Program-made: the position numbers and the translations under genes | In this document: positions 1 to 8,560 of the stretch, one piece after another | Numbering within the stretch: position 1 is the stretch's first letter | Layout of the letters: every line of letters begins with the position of its first letter | Notes under the pieces: generated by a model | The model's input: only the letters and a program-made list of their open reading frames with translations | Told to the model about the DNA's origin: nothing | The model's database searches: none | DNA from: an uncultured Nocardioides sp. | GTDB lineage: Bacteria > Actinomycetota > Actinomycetes > Propionibacteriales > Nocardioidaceae | Direction: 5' to 3' | Length of the DNA: 11,753 nt | NCBI RefSeq assembly: GCF_946885725.1 | Contig: NZ_CAMPGZ010000132.1 | Location: 1 to 11,753, forward strand

Positions 1-1
1 G

Positions 2-55
2 CACGGCAACGAGCCGGTGCCGTGGGAGGTCTGGCGGGCGAGCCGCCACAACTAG
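2..55 (+). CDS. C-terminal end of an unidentified protein (partial)
   Basis: An open frame runs in from the left edge and stops at TAG (53-55). The 17 visible residues read HGNEPVPWEVWRASRHN. The frame uses mostly G or C at third positions, as real genes here do, and ends six bases before the stop of the convergent aminopeptidase gene, so a gene end is plausible. The tail is too short to assign a family. The call rests only on frame, codon use and packing. Confidence 0.5.
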   Translation, partial: HGNEPVPWEVWRASRHN

Positions 56-61
56 CCCGGC

Positions 62-1495
<1,434 letters not shown>

Positions 1496-1498
<3 letters not shown>

Positions 1499-1511
1499 GC
1501 CCGTCACTGTA
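1496..1511 (-). promoter_or_regulatory. Probable leaderless promoter of the aminopeptidase P gene
   Basis: On the minus strand TACAGT (1506-1511) matches the actinobacterial TANNNT -10 consensus. Seven bases separate it from the GTG at 1498-1496, which would place the transcription start on the start codon. I see no convincing -35 element and no Shine-Dalgarno. Calling it leaderless is inference from the spacing. Confidence 0.5.
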
Positions 1512-1567
1512 CGACGGAGGCCGGCGACCGGCACGCCCGCCTGAGCGGCGACAAGTAGCGATCCCGA

Positions 1568-1583
1568 TAGGCTCTCCCGCATG
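1568..1583 (+). promoter_or_regulatory. Probable leaderless promoter of prsW
   Basis: TAGGCT (1568-1573) is a good TANNNT -10 hexamer, followed by seven bases and then the ATG at 1581. No Shine-Dalgarno lies between them. The spacing places transcription initiation at the A of the ATG. This would be the single visible promoter for the prsW-GTPase-GTPase unit. It is back to back with the aminopeptidase promoter about 57 bases away. No clear -35 box is seen. Confidence 0.55.
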
Positions 1584-2768
1584 AGCGGGGCAGGCGGTTT
1601 CGGGCAGCGGCACGCGCCGCCGCTGCCGCCCGTTCCACCGGCTCTGCTCGAGGTGCCGCGCCGACGCGGCAGCCGTGCGTTCACGGTCGTGCTCACCGTC
1701 GCGCTGCTGATCGGTTCGGCGGTGATGGCGCTGGTGCTGCTGGCCAGCAACGCCCCGGGCGCGCTGGTGATCGGCGTCCTGCTCGCCGTACTCCCCGTGG
1801 GACCGGTGATCGCCGCGTTCCTGTGGCTCGACCGCTACGAGCCGGAGCCCGTGCGCCTGCTCGCACTCGCGTTCGCCTGGGGCGCGGTCGTCGCGACTGC
1901 GGGCGCCCTGGTCCTGCAGGCGGCCGACCAGTTCGTGCTCGGCACGACCCCGAGCGCCTCGGCCGCGATCGTCGCCCCGCTCACCGAGGAGCTGTTCAAG
2001 GGACTCTTCGTCGTGCTGCTGGTGTGGTCGCGACGCCAGGCCATCGACGGCGTCCTCGACGGGCTCGTCTACGCCGGACTGGTCGGCGTCGGCTTCGCGT
2101 TCACCGAGAACATCCTGTACCTCGGCGCCGCCTACGTCGGCGGTGACGGGGTCGGCCCGGGCGGCTTGGGCTCGGCCATCGGCGTGTTCGTCGTGCGCGG
2201 CATCTTCAGCCCGTTCGCGCACCCGCTGTTCACCGCCTTCATCGGCGTCGGCGTCGGCTACGCCGTGGTCTCGCGCTCGCCCCTGCGCTGGCTCGCGCCG
2301 GTCCTCGGGTACGTCGTCGCAGTCGCGGCGCACGCGGCCTGGAACGGCTCGGCCTACATCGGTGGCGGCCGCTACTTCGTGCTCACCTACTTCTTCGCGA
2401 TGGTGCCGGCGTTCCTCGTCGTGGTCGCCTTCGCGATCTGGGTGCGCAACCGTGAGGCGGCGATGCTCACCCGCGCCCTCGGCGACGCTGCGGCGCGCGG
2501 CTTCCTGGGCCCGGCCGAGGTGCCGTGGCTGGTGCGGATCCCGGCCCGTCGCGCCTGCCGCCGCTACGCCCGCGCCGTCGGCGGCAAGGCCGCCGAGCGG
2601 GTGATGCGCGAGTACCAGCAGCAGGCCATCGAGCTCGGCTTCCTCCACGACCGCTACCTGCGCGGTACGGCGCCCGACGACTTCGTCGAGCGCGGCAACG
2701 CGATGGTGCAGCGCCTGCAGGCCCTGCGCCCCTACGTCATGTACCCGCCCTCGGGAGGCATCCGGTGA
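1581..2768 (+). CDS. PrsW-family intramembrane metalloprotease
   Basis: A 395-residue polytopic membrane protein of the PrsW family (M82; CAAX/Abi-like glutamic-type membrane proteases). Founding members cleave anti-sigma factors or other membrane substrates. A proline-rich cytosolic N-terminus (residues 11-21) precedes about eight hydrophobic segments between residues 33 and 287. Signature residues are visible: TEELFK at 135-140 (E136, E137, K140), FAFTEN at 172-177 (E176), H214 in FAHPLF and H251 in AHAAWN. A hydrophilic tail of about 100 residues (290-395), rich in arginine, follows the last membrane segment. The ATG lies seven bases after a TAGGCT -10, so the message is probably leaderless. 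The stop TGA (2766-2768) overlaps the GTG of the downstream GTPase, so the two are translationally coupled. The substrate is unknown; no anti-sigma factor is encoded nearby. Protease family high confidence, role unknown. Confidence 0.9.
   Translation: MSGAGGFGQRHAPPLPPVPPALLEVPRRRGSRAFTVVLTVALLIGSAVMALVLLASNAPGALVIGVLLAVLPVGPVIAAFLWLDRYEPEPVRLLALAFAWGAVVATAGALVLQAADQFVLGTTPSASAAIVAPLTEELFKGLFVVLLVWSRRQAIDGVLDGLVYAGLVGVGFAFTENILYLGAAYVGGDGVGPGGLGSAIGVFVVRGIFSPFAHPLFTAFIGVGVGYAVVSRSPLRWLAPVLGYVVAVAAHAAWNGSAYIGGGRYFVLTYFFAMVPAFLVVVAFAIWVRNREAAMLTRALGDAAARGFLGPAEVPWLVRIPARRACRRYARAVGGKAAERVMREYQQQAIELGFLHDRYLRGTAPDDFVERGNAMVQRLQALRPYVMYPPSGGIR
2753..2768 (+). promoter_or_regulatory. Ribosome binding site and GTGA stop/start overlap, prsW to GTPase 1
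   Basis: GGGAGG (2753-2758) lies six bases before GTG (2765-2767), and the prsW stop TGA (2766-2768) overlaps that start. This fixes the GTPase start and indicates termination-reinitiation coupling. Confidence 0.75.
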
Positions 2769-4519
2769 ACGCCCACGGCACCACCGCGATGGTCAGCGCC
2801 CTGATCCGGCTGCGTGAGGCGCTGCAGGACACCGCGCTGCCCCTCGACGTACCCGACGCCGAGCAGTACCGCGCGACCAAGACCGAGATGGTCGACCAGC
2901 TCGAGGACTACGTCCTGCCGCGGCTGATCCAGATCGACGCGCCGCTGCTCGCCGTCGTCGGCGGCTCGACCGGCGCCGGCAAGTCCACGCTGGTCAACTC
3001 CATCGTCGGCGCGCGGGTCACCGAGCCCGGCGTGCTGCGACCCACCACGCGGTCGCCGGTGCTCGTGCACAACCCGGCCGACGCGGAGTGGTTCACCGGC
3101 GCCCGGATCCTGCCGCACCTCGCGCGCACCACGGGCGCGACCGACGACACGGGCAACCTGCACCTGGTTCCGCACGAGGCGGTGCCGCAGGGCCTGGCGA
3201 TCCTGGACGCGCCCGACATCGACTCGGTCGAGGAGGCCAACCGCTCGATCGCCGCGGAGCTGCTGGCCGCGGCGGACCTGTGGCTGTTCGTCACCTCGGC
3301 CGCGCGCTACGCCGACCAGGTGCCGTGGGGCTTCCTCAAGGCCGCGGCCGAGCGCAGCACCGCCGTCGCGATCGTGCTCGACCGCACCGCCCGCGAGGCG
3401 GTCGCCGAGGTTGCCGGGCACCTCGGCCGCATGCTGACGTCGCGCGGCCTGCGCGACTCGCCGCTGTTCGTCGTGGAGGAAGGCCCGCTCGACGACGACG
3501 GGCTGCTGCCGCCCAACAGCGTCGCGGAGGTGCGCAGCTGGCTGCACACGCTCGCCGCCGACGCGGACGCCCGCAGCGCGGTGGTCAAGCAGACCCTCGA
3601 CGGCGCGATCCGCAGCCTCGCGCGACGCAGCCACGACGTCGCCGACGCCAGCAAGGCGCAGGCCGCGATGGTTTCCCGGCTGCGGCAGGCGGTCGACGAC
3701 GCGTACGACGAGGCGATCGCGCAGGTCGACAAGGCCAGCGCCGACGGCACGCTGCTGCGCGGCGAGGTGCTCGCGCGCTGGCAGGAGTTCGTCGGCACCG
3801 GCGAGCTGCTGCGCTCGCTGGAGACCAAGGTGGGCTGGCTGCGCGACCGCGTCGTGGGCTGGGTCCGCGGCAAGCCCCAGCAGGTCGAGCGCGTCACGGT
3901 CGCGGTCGAGTCCGGCCTGGAGTCGCTGATCGTCGAGCACGCCGAGGCCGCCGCCGAGAGGGCCGAGGCCTCCTGGCGATCCACGAAGGCCGGGCAGGAC
4001 CTCGTCGAGGACTCCGGTGCCGGCCTCGGTCGCGCGTCCCGCGGGTTCCGGGCCGACGTGGAGCGCGCCGTACGCGAGTGGCAGCACGACGTGCTCACCC
4101 TCGTGCGGGAGGAGGGTGCCGACAAGCGCACGACCGCGCGCTTCCTCGCCCTCGGCGTCAACGGTCTCGGCATCGCGCTGATGATCGTGGTCTTCGCCCA
4201 CACGGCCGGCGCCCTGGTCGGCGCGGAGGCCGGCGTCGCGGCCGGGTCCGCGGTGATCGGGCAGAAGCTGCTCGAGGCGGTCTTCGGTGACCAGGCCGTA
4301 CGCCGCCTGGCCGAGCGCGCCCGGCAGGACCTCGAGGTGCGCGTGCGTGAGCTGCTCGACACCGAGCGCCGCCGTTACCTCGACGTGCTCGACGGCCTGG
4401 GGGTCGAAGAGGGCCACGCCGACAGGATCCGCGCAGTGGCGCGTGAGGTCGACGACATCCGCTTCGCGGCAGTCGAGGCCGCAGCGAGCCCGCCCGAGCC
4501 GGAGGAGTCCGCGACGTGA
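2765..4519 (+). CDS. Membrane-anchored dynamin-like GTPase (first of a pair)
   Basis: A 584-residue P-loop GTPase resembling bacterial dynamin-like proteins, which remodel or tether membranes; the actinobacterial DynA/DynB pair is the likely comparison. G1 is GGSTGAGKST (66-75, K73, S74), and a switch-I-like LRPTT is at 91-95. G3 reads LDAPDIDS (147-154), with D in place of the G of DxxG. The G4 position (IVLDRT, 203-208) lacks an NKxD motif. Residues 270-455 are predominantly helical and charged, and a helical hairpin of two hydrophobic segments lies at about 459-480 and 482-500, followed by an amphipathic C-terminal helix. The GTG start forms GTGA with the prsW stop and has GGGAGG at 2753-2758, six bases upstream; an in-frame ATG at 2789 is less well placed. 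It is coupled to the second GTPase by another GTGA. Nucleotide binding is clear; the dynamin role is inferred. Confidence 0.82.
   Translation: MNAHGTTAMVSALIRLREALQDTALPLDVPDAEQYRATKTEMVDQLEDYVLPRLIQIDAPLLAVVGGSTGAGKSTLVNSIVGARVTEPGVLRPTTRSPVLVHNPADAEWFTGARILPHLARTTGATDDTGNLHLVPHEAVPQGLAILDAPDIDSVEEANRSIAAELLAAADLWLFVTSAARYADQVPWGFLKAAAERSTAVAIVLDRTAREAVAEVAGHLGRMLTSRGLRDSPLFVVEEGPLDDDGLLPPNSVAEVRSWLHTLAADADARSAVVKQTLDGAIRSLARRSHDVADASKAQAAMVSRLRQAVDDAYDEAIAQVDKASADGTLLRGEVLARWQEFVGTGELLRSLETKVGWLRDRVVGWVRGKPQQVERVTVAVESGLESLIVEHAEAAAERAEASWRSTKAGQDLVEDSGAGLGRASRGFRADVERAVREWQHDVLTLVREEGADKRTTARFLALGVNGLGIALMIVVFAHTAGALVGAEAGVAAGSAVIGQKLLEAVFGDQAVRRLAERARQDLEVRVRELLDTERRRYLDVLDGLGVEEGHADRIRAVAREVDDIRFAAVEAAASPPEPEESAT
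4501..4519 (+). promoter_or_regulatory. Ribosome binding site and GTGA stop/start overlap, GTPase 1 to GTPase 2
   Basis: GGAGGAG (4501-4507) stands eight bases before GTG (4516-4518), whose last two bases begin the TGA stop of the upstream gene. It repeats the arrangement at the prsW junction, so the two GTPases should be made in linked amounts. Confidence 0.75.
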
Positions 4520-6177
4520 CCTCGCTGGTGGAGGGAGCCAAACGGCTCGTCGGCCGCAGCGACGACACCGCTGCGCGCGTCGAGGGGCTGCGCCAGGCCA
4601 CCGAGGCCGCGCGCGGCCGGCTCCCGGATGCGCTCGTCGACGAGGCCGCCGAGGTCGCCGCCCGTGCGCACGCTCGGCTCGACCTCGGCTCCGACCACAC
4701 CGTCGTCGCGCTCGCCGGCGCGACCGGCTCCGGCAAGTCCTCGACGTTCAACGCCCTCTCCGGGCTCGACCTCGCCGCCATCGGCGTACGCCGTCCGACG
4801 ACCTCGTGGACGATGGCCTGCGCGTGGGGTGCCGAGGGCGCCGGCCCGCTGCTGGAGTGGCTGGGCGTCCCGCAGCGGCACCAGGTGTCGCGCGACAGCA
4901 TGCTCGGCGCGCCGCGCGAGGACCGCGACCTCGAGGGACTGGTGCTCCTCGACCTGCCCGACCACGACTCCACCGAGGTCGCCCACCACGTCGAGGTCGA
5001 CCGCCTGGTGGCGATGACAGACATGCTGGTGTGGGTGCTCGACCCGCAGAAGTACGCCGACGCCGCGATCTACGACCGCTACCTCAAGCCGCTCGCGTCG
5101 CACGCCGAGATCATGCTGGTCGCGCTGAACCAGATCGACACCGTGCCGCCCTCGCAGCGCGACGTCATGGTCGAGGACGTGAAGCGGCTGCTCAAGGAGC
5201 ACGGTCTCGGTGCGGTGCCGGTCATCGCGATCTCCGCACGCGACGGTGACGGCATCCCCGAGCTCAAGCGGATGATCGGCGACCGCGTCGCGGCCAAGAA
5301 GGCTTCCCGCGCGCGGCTGCTCGCCGACGTCACGTCCGTCGCCAAGCGGATGCAGCAGGCCAACGGCGACGCGAACCCCTCGGGTGTCGCGCGTGAGCGC
5401 CGCGCCGAGCTCGTCGACGCGTTCGCCGATGCCGCCGGGGTGCCCGTCGTCGTGCACGCGGTCGAGAACGCCACTCGCGTCCGCGCCCGCCGCGCGACCG
5501 GCTGGCCCGTGACGTCGTGGCTGTCCCGGCTGCGCCCGGACCCGCTCAAGCGCCTGCACCTCGATCTCGGCGCCGAAGGCCGCGAGCTCACCGGCCGCGC
5601 CCGCTCGTCGATCCCCCCGGCGACGTCGGTGCAGCAGGCGCGCGTCGACACGGCCGTACGCACCGTCTCCGACGACGCCACCGCTGGTCTTCCGGCGGTG
5701 TGGTCCGACGCCGTACGCCGGGCGTCCGTCTCGCGCTTCGCGGACGTGCACGACGCGCTGGACGCCGCCGTGGGCGGCACCGACCTCGGGGTGAGCCGGA
5801 CGCCGATCTGGTGGCAGCTCGTGCGCGTCCTGCAGTGGCTGCTGCTCCTGGCCAGTGTGGCCGGCCTGGTCTGGCTCGGTGCGCTGGCCGCGATGGGCTT
5901 CCTCCAGCTGCCCGCCCCGGAGACGCCGGACGTGCTCGGCGTACCCGTGCCCACGCTGCTGCTGGTCGGTGGCGTCGCGATCGGACTCGTGCTCGCCGGT
6001 GCCTGCCGACTGCTCGTGCGCTGGTCCGCCCGGTCGCGAGCCCGCGCCGCGGAGCGCCGACTGCGTGCGGCGATCGGCGAGGTGGTGGACCGGCTCGTGG
6101 TCGCGCCGATCGATGCCGAGCTCGAGGCCTACCGCACGGTGCGCGACGGCCTCGCGACGGCGACCCGCGGCTCCTGA
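4516..6177 (+). CDS. Membrane-anchored dynamin-like GTPase (second of a pair)
   Basis: A 553-residue P-loop GTPase that pairs with the preceding one. The G motifs are more complete: G1 GATGSGKSS (68-76, K74, S75), RRPTT at 92-96, G3 LLDLPDHDS (144-152, again with D instead of the final G), G4 NQID (205-208) and G5 ISARDG (239-244). An alpha-helical middle (about 255-430) follows, then two strong transmembrane segments at about 437-463 and 479-502 joined by a short proline-containing loop, and a charged C-terminal helix. This is the layout of bacterial dynamin-like or YfjP-type membrane GTPases. Start at GTG with GGAGGAG eight bases upstream, overlapping the previous stop as GTGA. A GC hairpin lies 17 bases after the stop. 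Partner binding to the first GTPase is inferred from coupling and from paired bacterial dynamins, not shown by sequence. Confidence 0.83.
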   Translation: MTSLVEGAKRLVGRSDDTAARVEGLRQATEAARGRLPDALVDEAAEVAARAHARLDLGSDHTVVALAGATGSGKSSTFNALSGLDLAAIGVRRPTTSWTMACAWGAEGAGPLLEWLGVPQRHQVSRDSMLGAPREDRDLEGLVLLDLPDHDSTEVAHHVEVDRLVAMTDMLVWVLDPQKYADAAIYDRYLKPLASHAEIMLVALNQIDTVPPSQRDVMVEDVKRLLKEHGLGAVPVIAISARDGDGIPELKRMIGDRVAAKKASRARLLADVTSVAKRMQQANGDANPSGVARERRAELVDAFADAAGVPVVVHAVENATRVRARRATGWPVTSWLSRLRPDPLKRLHLDLGAEGRELTGRARSSIPPATSVQQARVDTAVRTVSDDATAGLPAVWSDAVRRASVSRFADVHDALDAAVGGTDLGVSRTPIWWQLVRVLQWLLLLASVAGLVWLGALAAMGFLQLPAPETPDVLGVPVPTLLLVGGVAIGLVLAGACRLLVRWSARSRARAAERRLRAAIGEVVDRLVVAPIDAELEAYRTVRDGLATATRGS

Positions 6178-6193
6178 CCCGGTTCCGTCCCCA

Positions 6194-6209
6194 GGCCCGC
6201 TCCCGGGCC
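6194..6209 (+). terminator. GC-rich hairpin after the prsW-GTPase unit
   Basis: GGCCCG (6194-6199), loop CTCC, CGGGCC (6204-6209): a perfect six-pair stem made only of G-C pairs, beginning 17 bases after the second GTPase stop. No U-tract follows, as is common for actinobacterial terminators. It may separate this unit from ssb, or only attenuate. Confidence 0.45.
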
Positions 6210-6238
6210 GGTCGTCCCCAGGCGTCTGCTCGCTGTCG

Positions 6239-6258
6239 GGTCGCGGTGGGAAGCGACC
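6239..6258 (+). promoter_or_regulatory. Second inverted repeat in the ssb leader region
   Basis: GGTCGC (6239-6244) and GCGACC (6253-6258) form a perfect six-pair stem with an eight-base loop, 32 bases before the ssb Shine-Dalgarno. With the hairpin at 6194-6209 it fills most of the 125-base gap 6178-6302. It could be a leader structure or an operator. A short GC-rich stem can also arise by chance. Confidence 0.25.
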
Positions 6259-6302
6259 GGCAGTCTCCTCGCGACGCACCCAACGCAAAAGAGGAGGCAC
6301 CC

Positions 6303-6809
6303 ATGAGCGACACCTTCGTCACGCTGCACGGCTGGGTCGGCAGCGACGTCACGTTCCGCGAGCCGCACGGCGTGAGCGTGGCCAACCTGCGCGTCGCCAG
6401 CACGCCGCGGCTCAAGCGCGACGGCCGCTGGGTCGACGGCGACACCACGTGGTACTCCGTGACCGCCTGGCGCGGCCTGGCCGACAACGTCCGCGACTCC
6501 CTGCGCAAGGGCGACGCGGTCATCGTGCACGGCAAGCTGCGCACCGACGTCTGGGAGCGCACCGACGGCCAGCTGGCGACCACGCTGTGCATCGACGCGA
6601 CGATGATCGGCCCGGACCTCAACCGTGGCACGGCGCGGTTCGAGCGCACGGCGCGGACAGAGCGCCCCGAGACCGACGTCGACGCCGAGGTCGACGCGCT
6701 CAACCGGCAGCCGGTCGAGGACCTCACCGACTTCGACAGCTTCGGCAACCCGCGGGACGACCACGACGCCGCGCCTGCTGAGAGCCCCGTCACGACCACG
6801 GCGGCGTGA
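6303..6809 (+). CDS. ssb: Single-stranded DNA-binding protein (second-type SSB paralogue)
   Basis: A 168-residue protein with one OB-fold (about residues 3-105): start FVTLHGWVGSDV, a conserved WYSVTAWRGLADNV stretch at 50-63, and KGDAVIVHGKLR at 69-80, all characteristic of bacterial SSB. It should bind ssDNA as a tetramer. The linker (106-155) is acidic and short, and the protein ends SPVTTTAA, so the DDxPF-like tip that recruits partner proteins is missing. That and the neighbourhood match the accessory SSB of actinobacteria (mycobacterial Rv2478c type, Streptomyces SsbB type), not the replicative SSB found between rpsF and rpsR. Start at ATG with a strong GAGGAGG (6291-6297) five bases upstream. 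ettA follows 62 bases later on the same strand with its own -10. Family very sure; accessory role inferred. Confidence 0.93.
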   Translation: MSDTFVTLHGWVGSDVTFREPHGVSVANLRVASTPRLKRDGRWVDGDTTWYSVTAWRGLADNVRDSLRKGDAVIVHGKLRTDVWERTDGQLATTLCIDATMIGPDLNRGTARFERTARTERPETDVDAEVDALNRQPVEDLTDFDSFGNPRDDHDAAPAESPVTTTAA

Positions 6810-6856
6810 GCCGTGTGCAGCACCGGACCGGATTCGGCGCACGACCGGCACGGCCG

Positions 6857-6874
6857 TAGGCTGGCCGGACTATG
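6857..6874 (+). promoter_or_regulatory. Probable ettA promoter with very short or no leader
   Basis: TAGGCT (6857-6862), identical to the prsW -10 hexamer, is followed by nine bases and the ATG at 6872. Usual spacing would put transcription initiation at about 6869-6872, leaving zero to three leader bases. No Shine-Dalgarno is present. A poor -35 candidate is TTCGGC at 6833-6838. Confidence 0.45.
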
Positions 6875-8554
6875 GCTGAGTATGTCTTCACGATGCGCAA
6901 CGTGCGCAAGGCGCACGGCGACAAGGTCGTCCTCGACAACGTCACGCTGTCGTTCCTGCACGGCGCCAAGATCGGTGTCGTCGGGCCCAACGGCGCGGGC
7001 AAGTCCTCCCTGCTCAAGATCATGGCGGGACTCGACCACCCCAACAACGGCGACGCGTTCCTCGACCCTGAGGCGACGGTGGGCATGCTCCAGCAGGAGC
7101 CGCCGCTGACCGAGGGCAAGACAGTGCTCGAGAACGTCGAGGAGGCTGTCGGGGGGATCAAGGCCAAGCTCGACCGGTTCAACCAGATCTCCGAGGAGCT
7201 GGCCGACCCGGACGCCGACTACGACAAGCTGCTGGCCGAGATGGGCGAGCTGCAGACCGACCTCGACCACGCCAACGCGTGGGACCTCGACAGCCGGCTC
7301 GACCAGGCGATGGACGCCCTGCGCTGCCCGCCGCCGGACGCGCTGGTGGACAACCTGTCCGGTGGTGAACGCCGTCGGGTCGCGCTGTGCAAGCTGCTCC
7401 TCCAGCAGCCCGACCTGCTGCTCCTCGACGAGCCCACCAACCACCTGGACGCCGAGTCCGTGCAGTGGCTCGAGGGCCACCTGAAGAACTACCCCGGCGC
7501 CGTGCTGGCCGTGACCCACGACCGGTACTTCCTCGACAACGTCGCCGAGTGGATCGCCGAGGTCGACCGTGGCCAGATCCACGGCTACCAGGGCAACTAC
7601 TCCACCTACCTGGAGACGAAGAAGGAGCGCCTCAAGATCGAGGGGCAGAAGGACGCCAAGCGCGCCAAGATGCTGGAGAAGGAGCTGGAGTGGGTCCGCT
7701 CCAACCCCAAGGCCCGGCAGGCGAAGAGCAAGTCGCGTCTGGCCCGCTACGAGGAGCTGGCGGCCGAGGCCGACCGGATGCGCAAGATCGACACCTCCGA
7801 GATCAACATCCCGGCCGGTCCGCGGCTCGGTGACGTGGTGCTGGAGGCCGAGGACCTGGAGAAGGGCTTCGACGGTCGCCTGCTTATCCACGACCTCTCC
7901 TTCAAACTGCCCCGCGCCGGCATCGTCGGCGTGATCGGCCCCAACGGCGTCGGCAAGACCACGCTGTTCCGGATGATCACCGGGCAGGAGAAGCCCGACG
8001 GCGGCACGCTCAAGGTCGGCCAGACGGTGAAGATCTCGTACGTCGACCAGAGCCGCGGCGGCATCGACCCCAACAAGAACGTCTGGGAGGTCGTCTCCGA
8101 CGGCCTCGACTTCATCAAGGTCGCCAACTTCGAGATGAACTCCCGCGCCTACGTCGCGTCGTTCGGGTTCAAGGGCCCCGACCAGCAGAAGAAGGCCGGC
8201 GTCCTCTCCGGCGGTGAGCGCAACCGGCTGAACCTCGCGCTCACGCTGAAGATGGGCGGCAACCTGCTGCTGCTCGACGAGCCGACCAACGACCTGGACG
8301 TCGAGACGCTGTCGTCGCTCGAGGACGCGCTGCTCGACTTCCCGGGCTGCGCTGTCGTGACCTCCCACGACCGGTGGTTCCTCGACCGCGTCGCCACCCA
8401 CATCCTGGCCTGGGAGGGCGACGACGAGGACCCGGCGAAGTGGTTCTGGTTCGAGGGCAACTTCGCGGCCTACGAGGAGAACAAGGTCGAGCGCCTCGGT
8501 GTCGAGGCCGCGCGTCCGCACCGCGTCACGCACCGCCGCCTGACCCGCGACTGA
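6872..8554 (+). CDS. ettA: Energy-dependent translational throttle protein EttA (ABC-F ATPase)
   Basis: A 560-residue soluble ABC-F protein that binds the ribosomal E site and gates early elongation according to the ATP/ADP ratio; E. coli EttA has 555 residues. Two ABC domains are visible: Walker A GPNGAGKS (38-45), signature LSGGE (162-166), Walker B LLLLDE ending at E187; then GPNGVGKT (356-363), LSGGE (445-449) and LLLLDE ending at E470. An EttA-type arm insertion lies at about 95-140 with DPDADYDKL (112-120), and the basic linker (PtIM) at about 242-322 with ELEWVRSNPKARQAKSKSR (271-289). The start MAEYVFTMRNV matches the family N-terminus, and no transmembrane segment is present. It lies after ssb as in mycobacteria (Rv2478c-Rv2477c). 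A near-leaderless promoter precedes it and a REP-like hairpin follows seven bases after the stop. Confidence 0.97.
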   Translation: MAEYVFTMRNVRKAHGDKVVLDNVTLSFLHGAKIGVVGPNGAGKSSLLKIMAGLDHPNNGDAFLDPEATVGMLQQEPPLTEGKTVLENVEEAVGGIKAKLDRFNQISEELADPDADYDKLLAEMGELQTDLDHANAWDLDSRLDQAMDALRCPPPDALVDNLSGGERRRVALCKLLLQQPDLLLLDEPTNHLDAESVQWLEGHLKNYPGAVLAVTHDRYFLDNVAEWIAEVDRGQIHGYQGNYSTYLETKKERLKIEGQKDAKRAKMLEKELEWVRSNPKARQAKSKSRLARYEELAAEADRMRKIDTSEINIPAGPRLGDVVLEAEDLEKGFDGRLLIHDLSFKLPRAGIVGVIGPNGVGKTTLFRMITGQEKPDGGTLKVGQTVKISYVDQSRGGIDPNKNVWEVVSDGLDFIKVANFEMNSRAYVASFGFKGPDQQKKAGVLSGGERNRLNLALTLKMGGNLLLLDEPTNDLDVETLSSLEDALLDFPGCAVVTSHDRWFLDRVATHILAWEGDDEDPAKWFWFEGNFAAYEENKVERLGVEAARPHRVTHRRLTRD

Positions 8555-8560
8555 CGCGCC

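Noticed and set aside
1499..1750. N-terminal extension of aminopeptidase P to an ATG at 1750
   Set aside because: The extra 84 residues are low-complexity, antisense to the prsW start and not part of the family. A -10 element lies at 1506-1511.
2525..2764. N-terminal extension of the first GTPase into prsW
   Set aside because: The extension is arginine/proline shadow sequence of prsW. The GTG at 2765 has a Shine-Dalgarno and a GTGA overlap.
3241..4000. Repeated GCCGAGG/GCCGCC-type short strings
   Set aside because: These are codon-usage effects of Ala-Glu and Ala-Ala runs in GC-rich coding sequence, not structured repeats. No CRISPR-like spacing is present.
2732..4417. 561-codon minus-strand frame antisense to the first GTPase
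   Set aside because: Mirror of a GC-biased gene with P-loop motifs on the plus strand; no start signal or domain of its own.
5588..8533. A 981-codon open frame on the minus strand across GTPase 2, ssb and ettA
   Set aside because: It is antisense to three well-supported genes, has repetitive low-complexity composition typical of shadow frames in GC-rich DNA, and shows no family motif.
7381..8554. ettA considered as a membrane ABC exporter or drug-resistance pump
   Set aside because: There are two ABC domains and no transmembrane segment. The arm and PtIM linker are those of EttA, close to the E. coli protein along the whole length.
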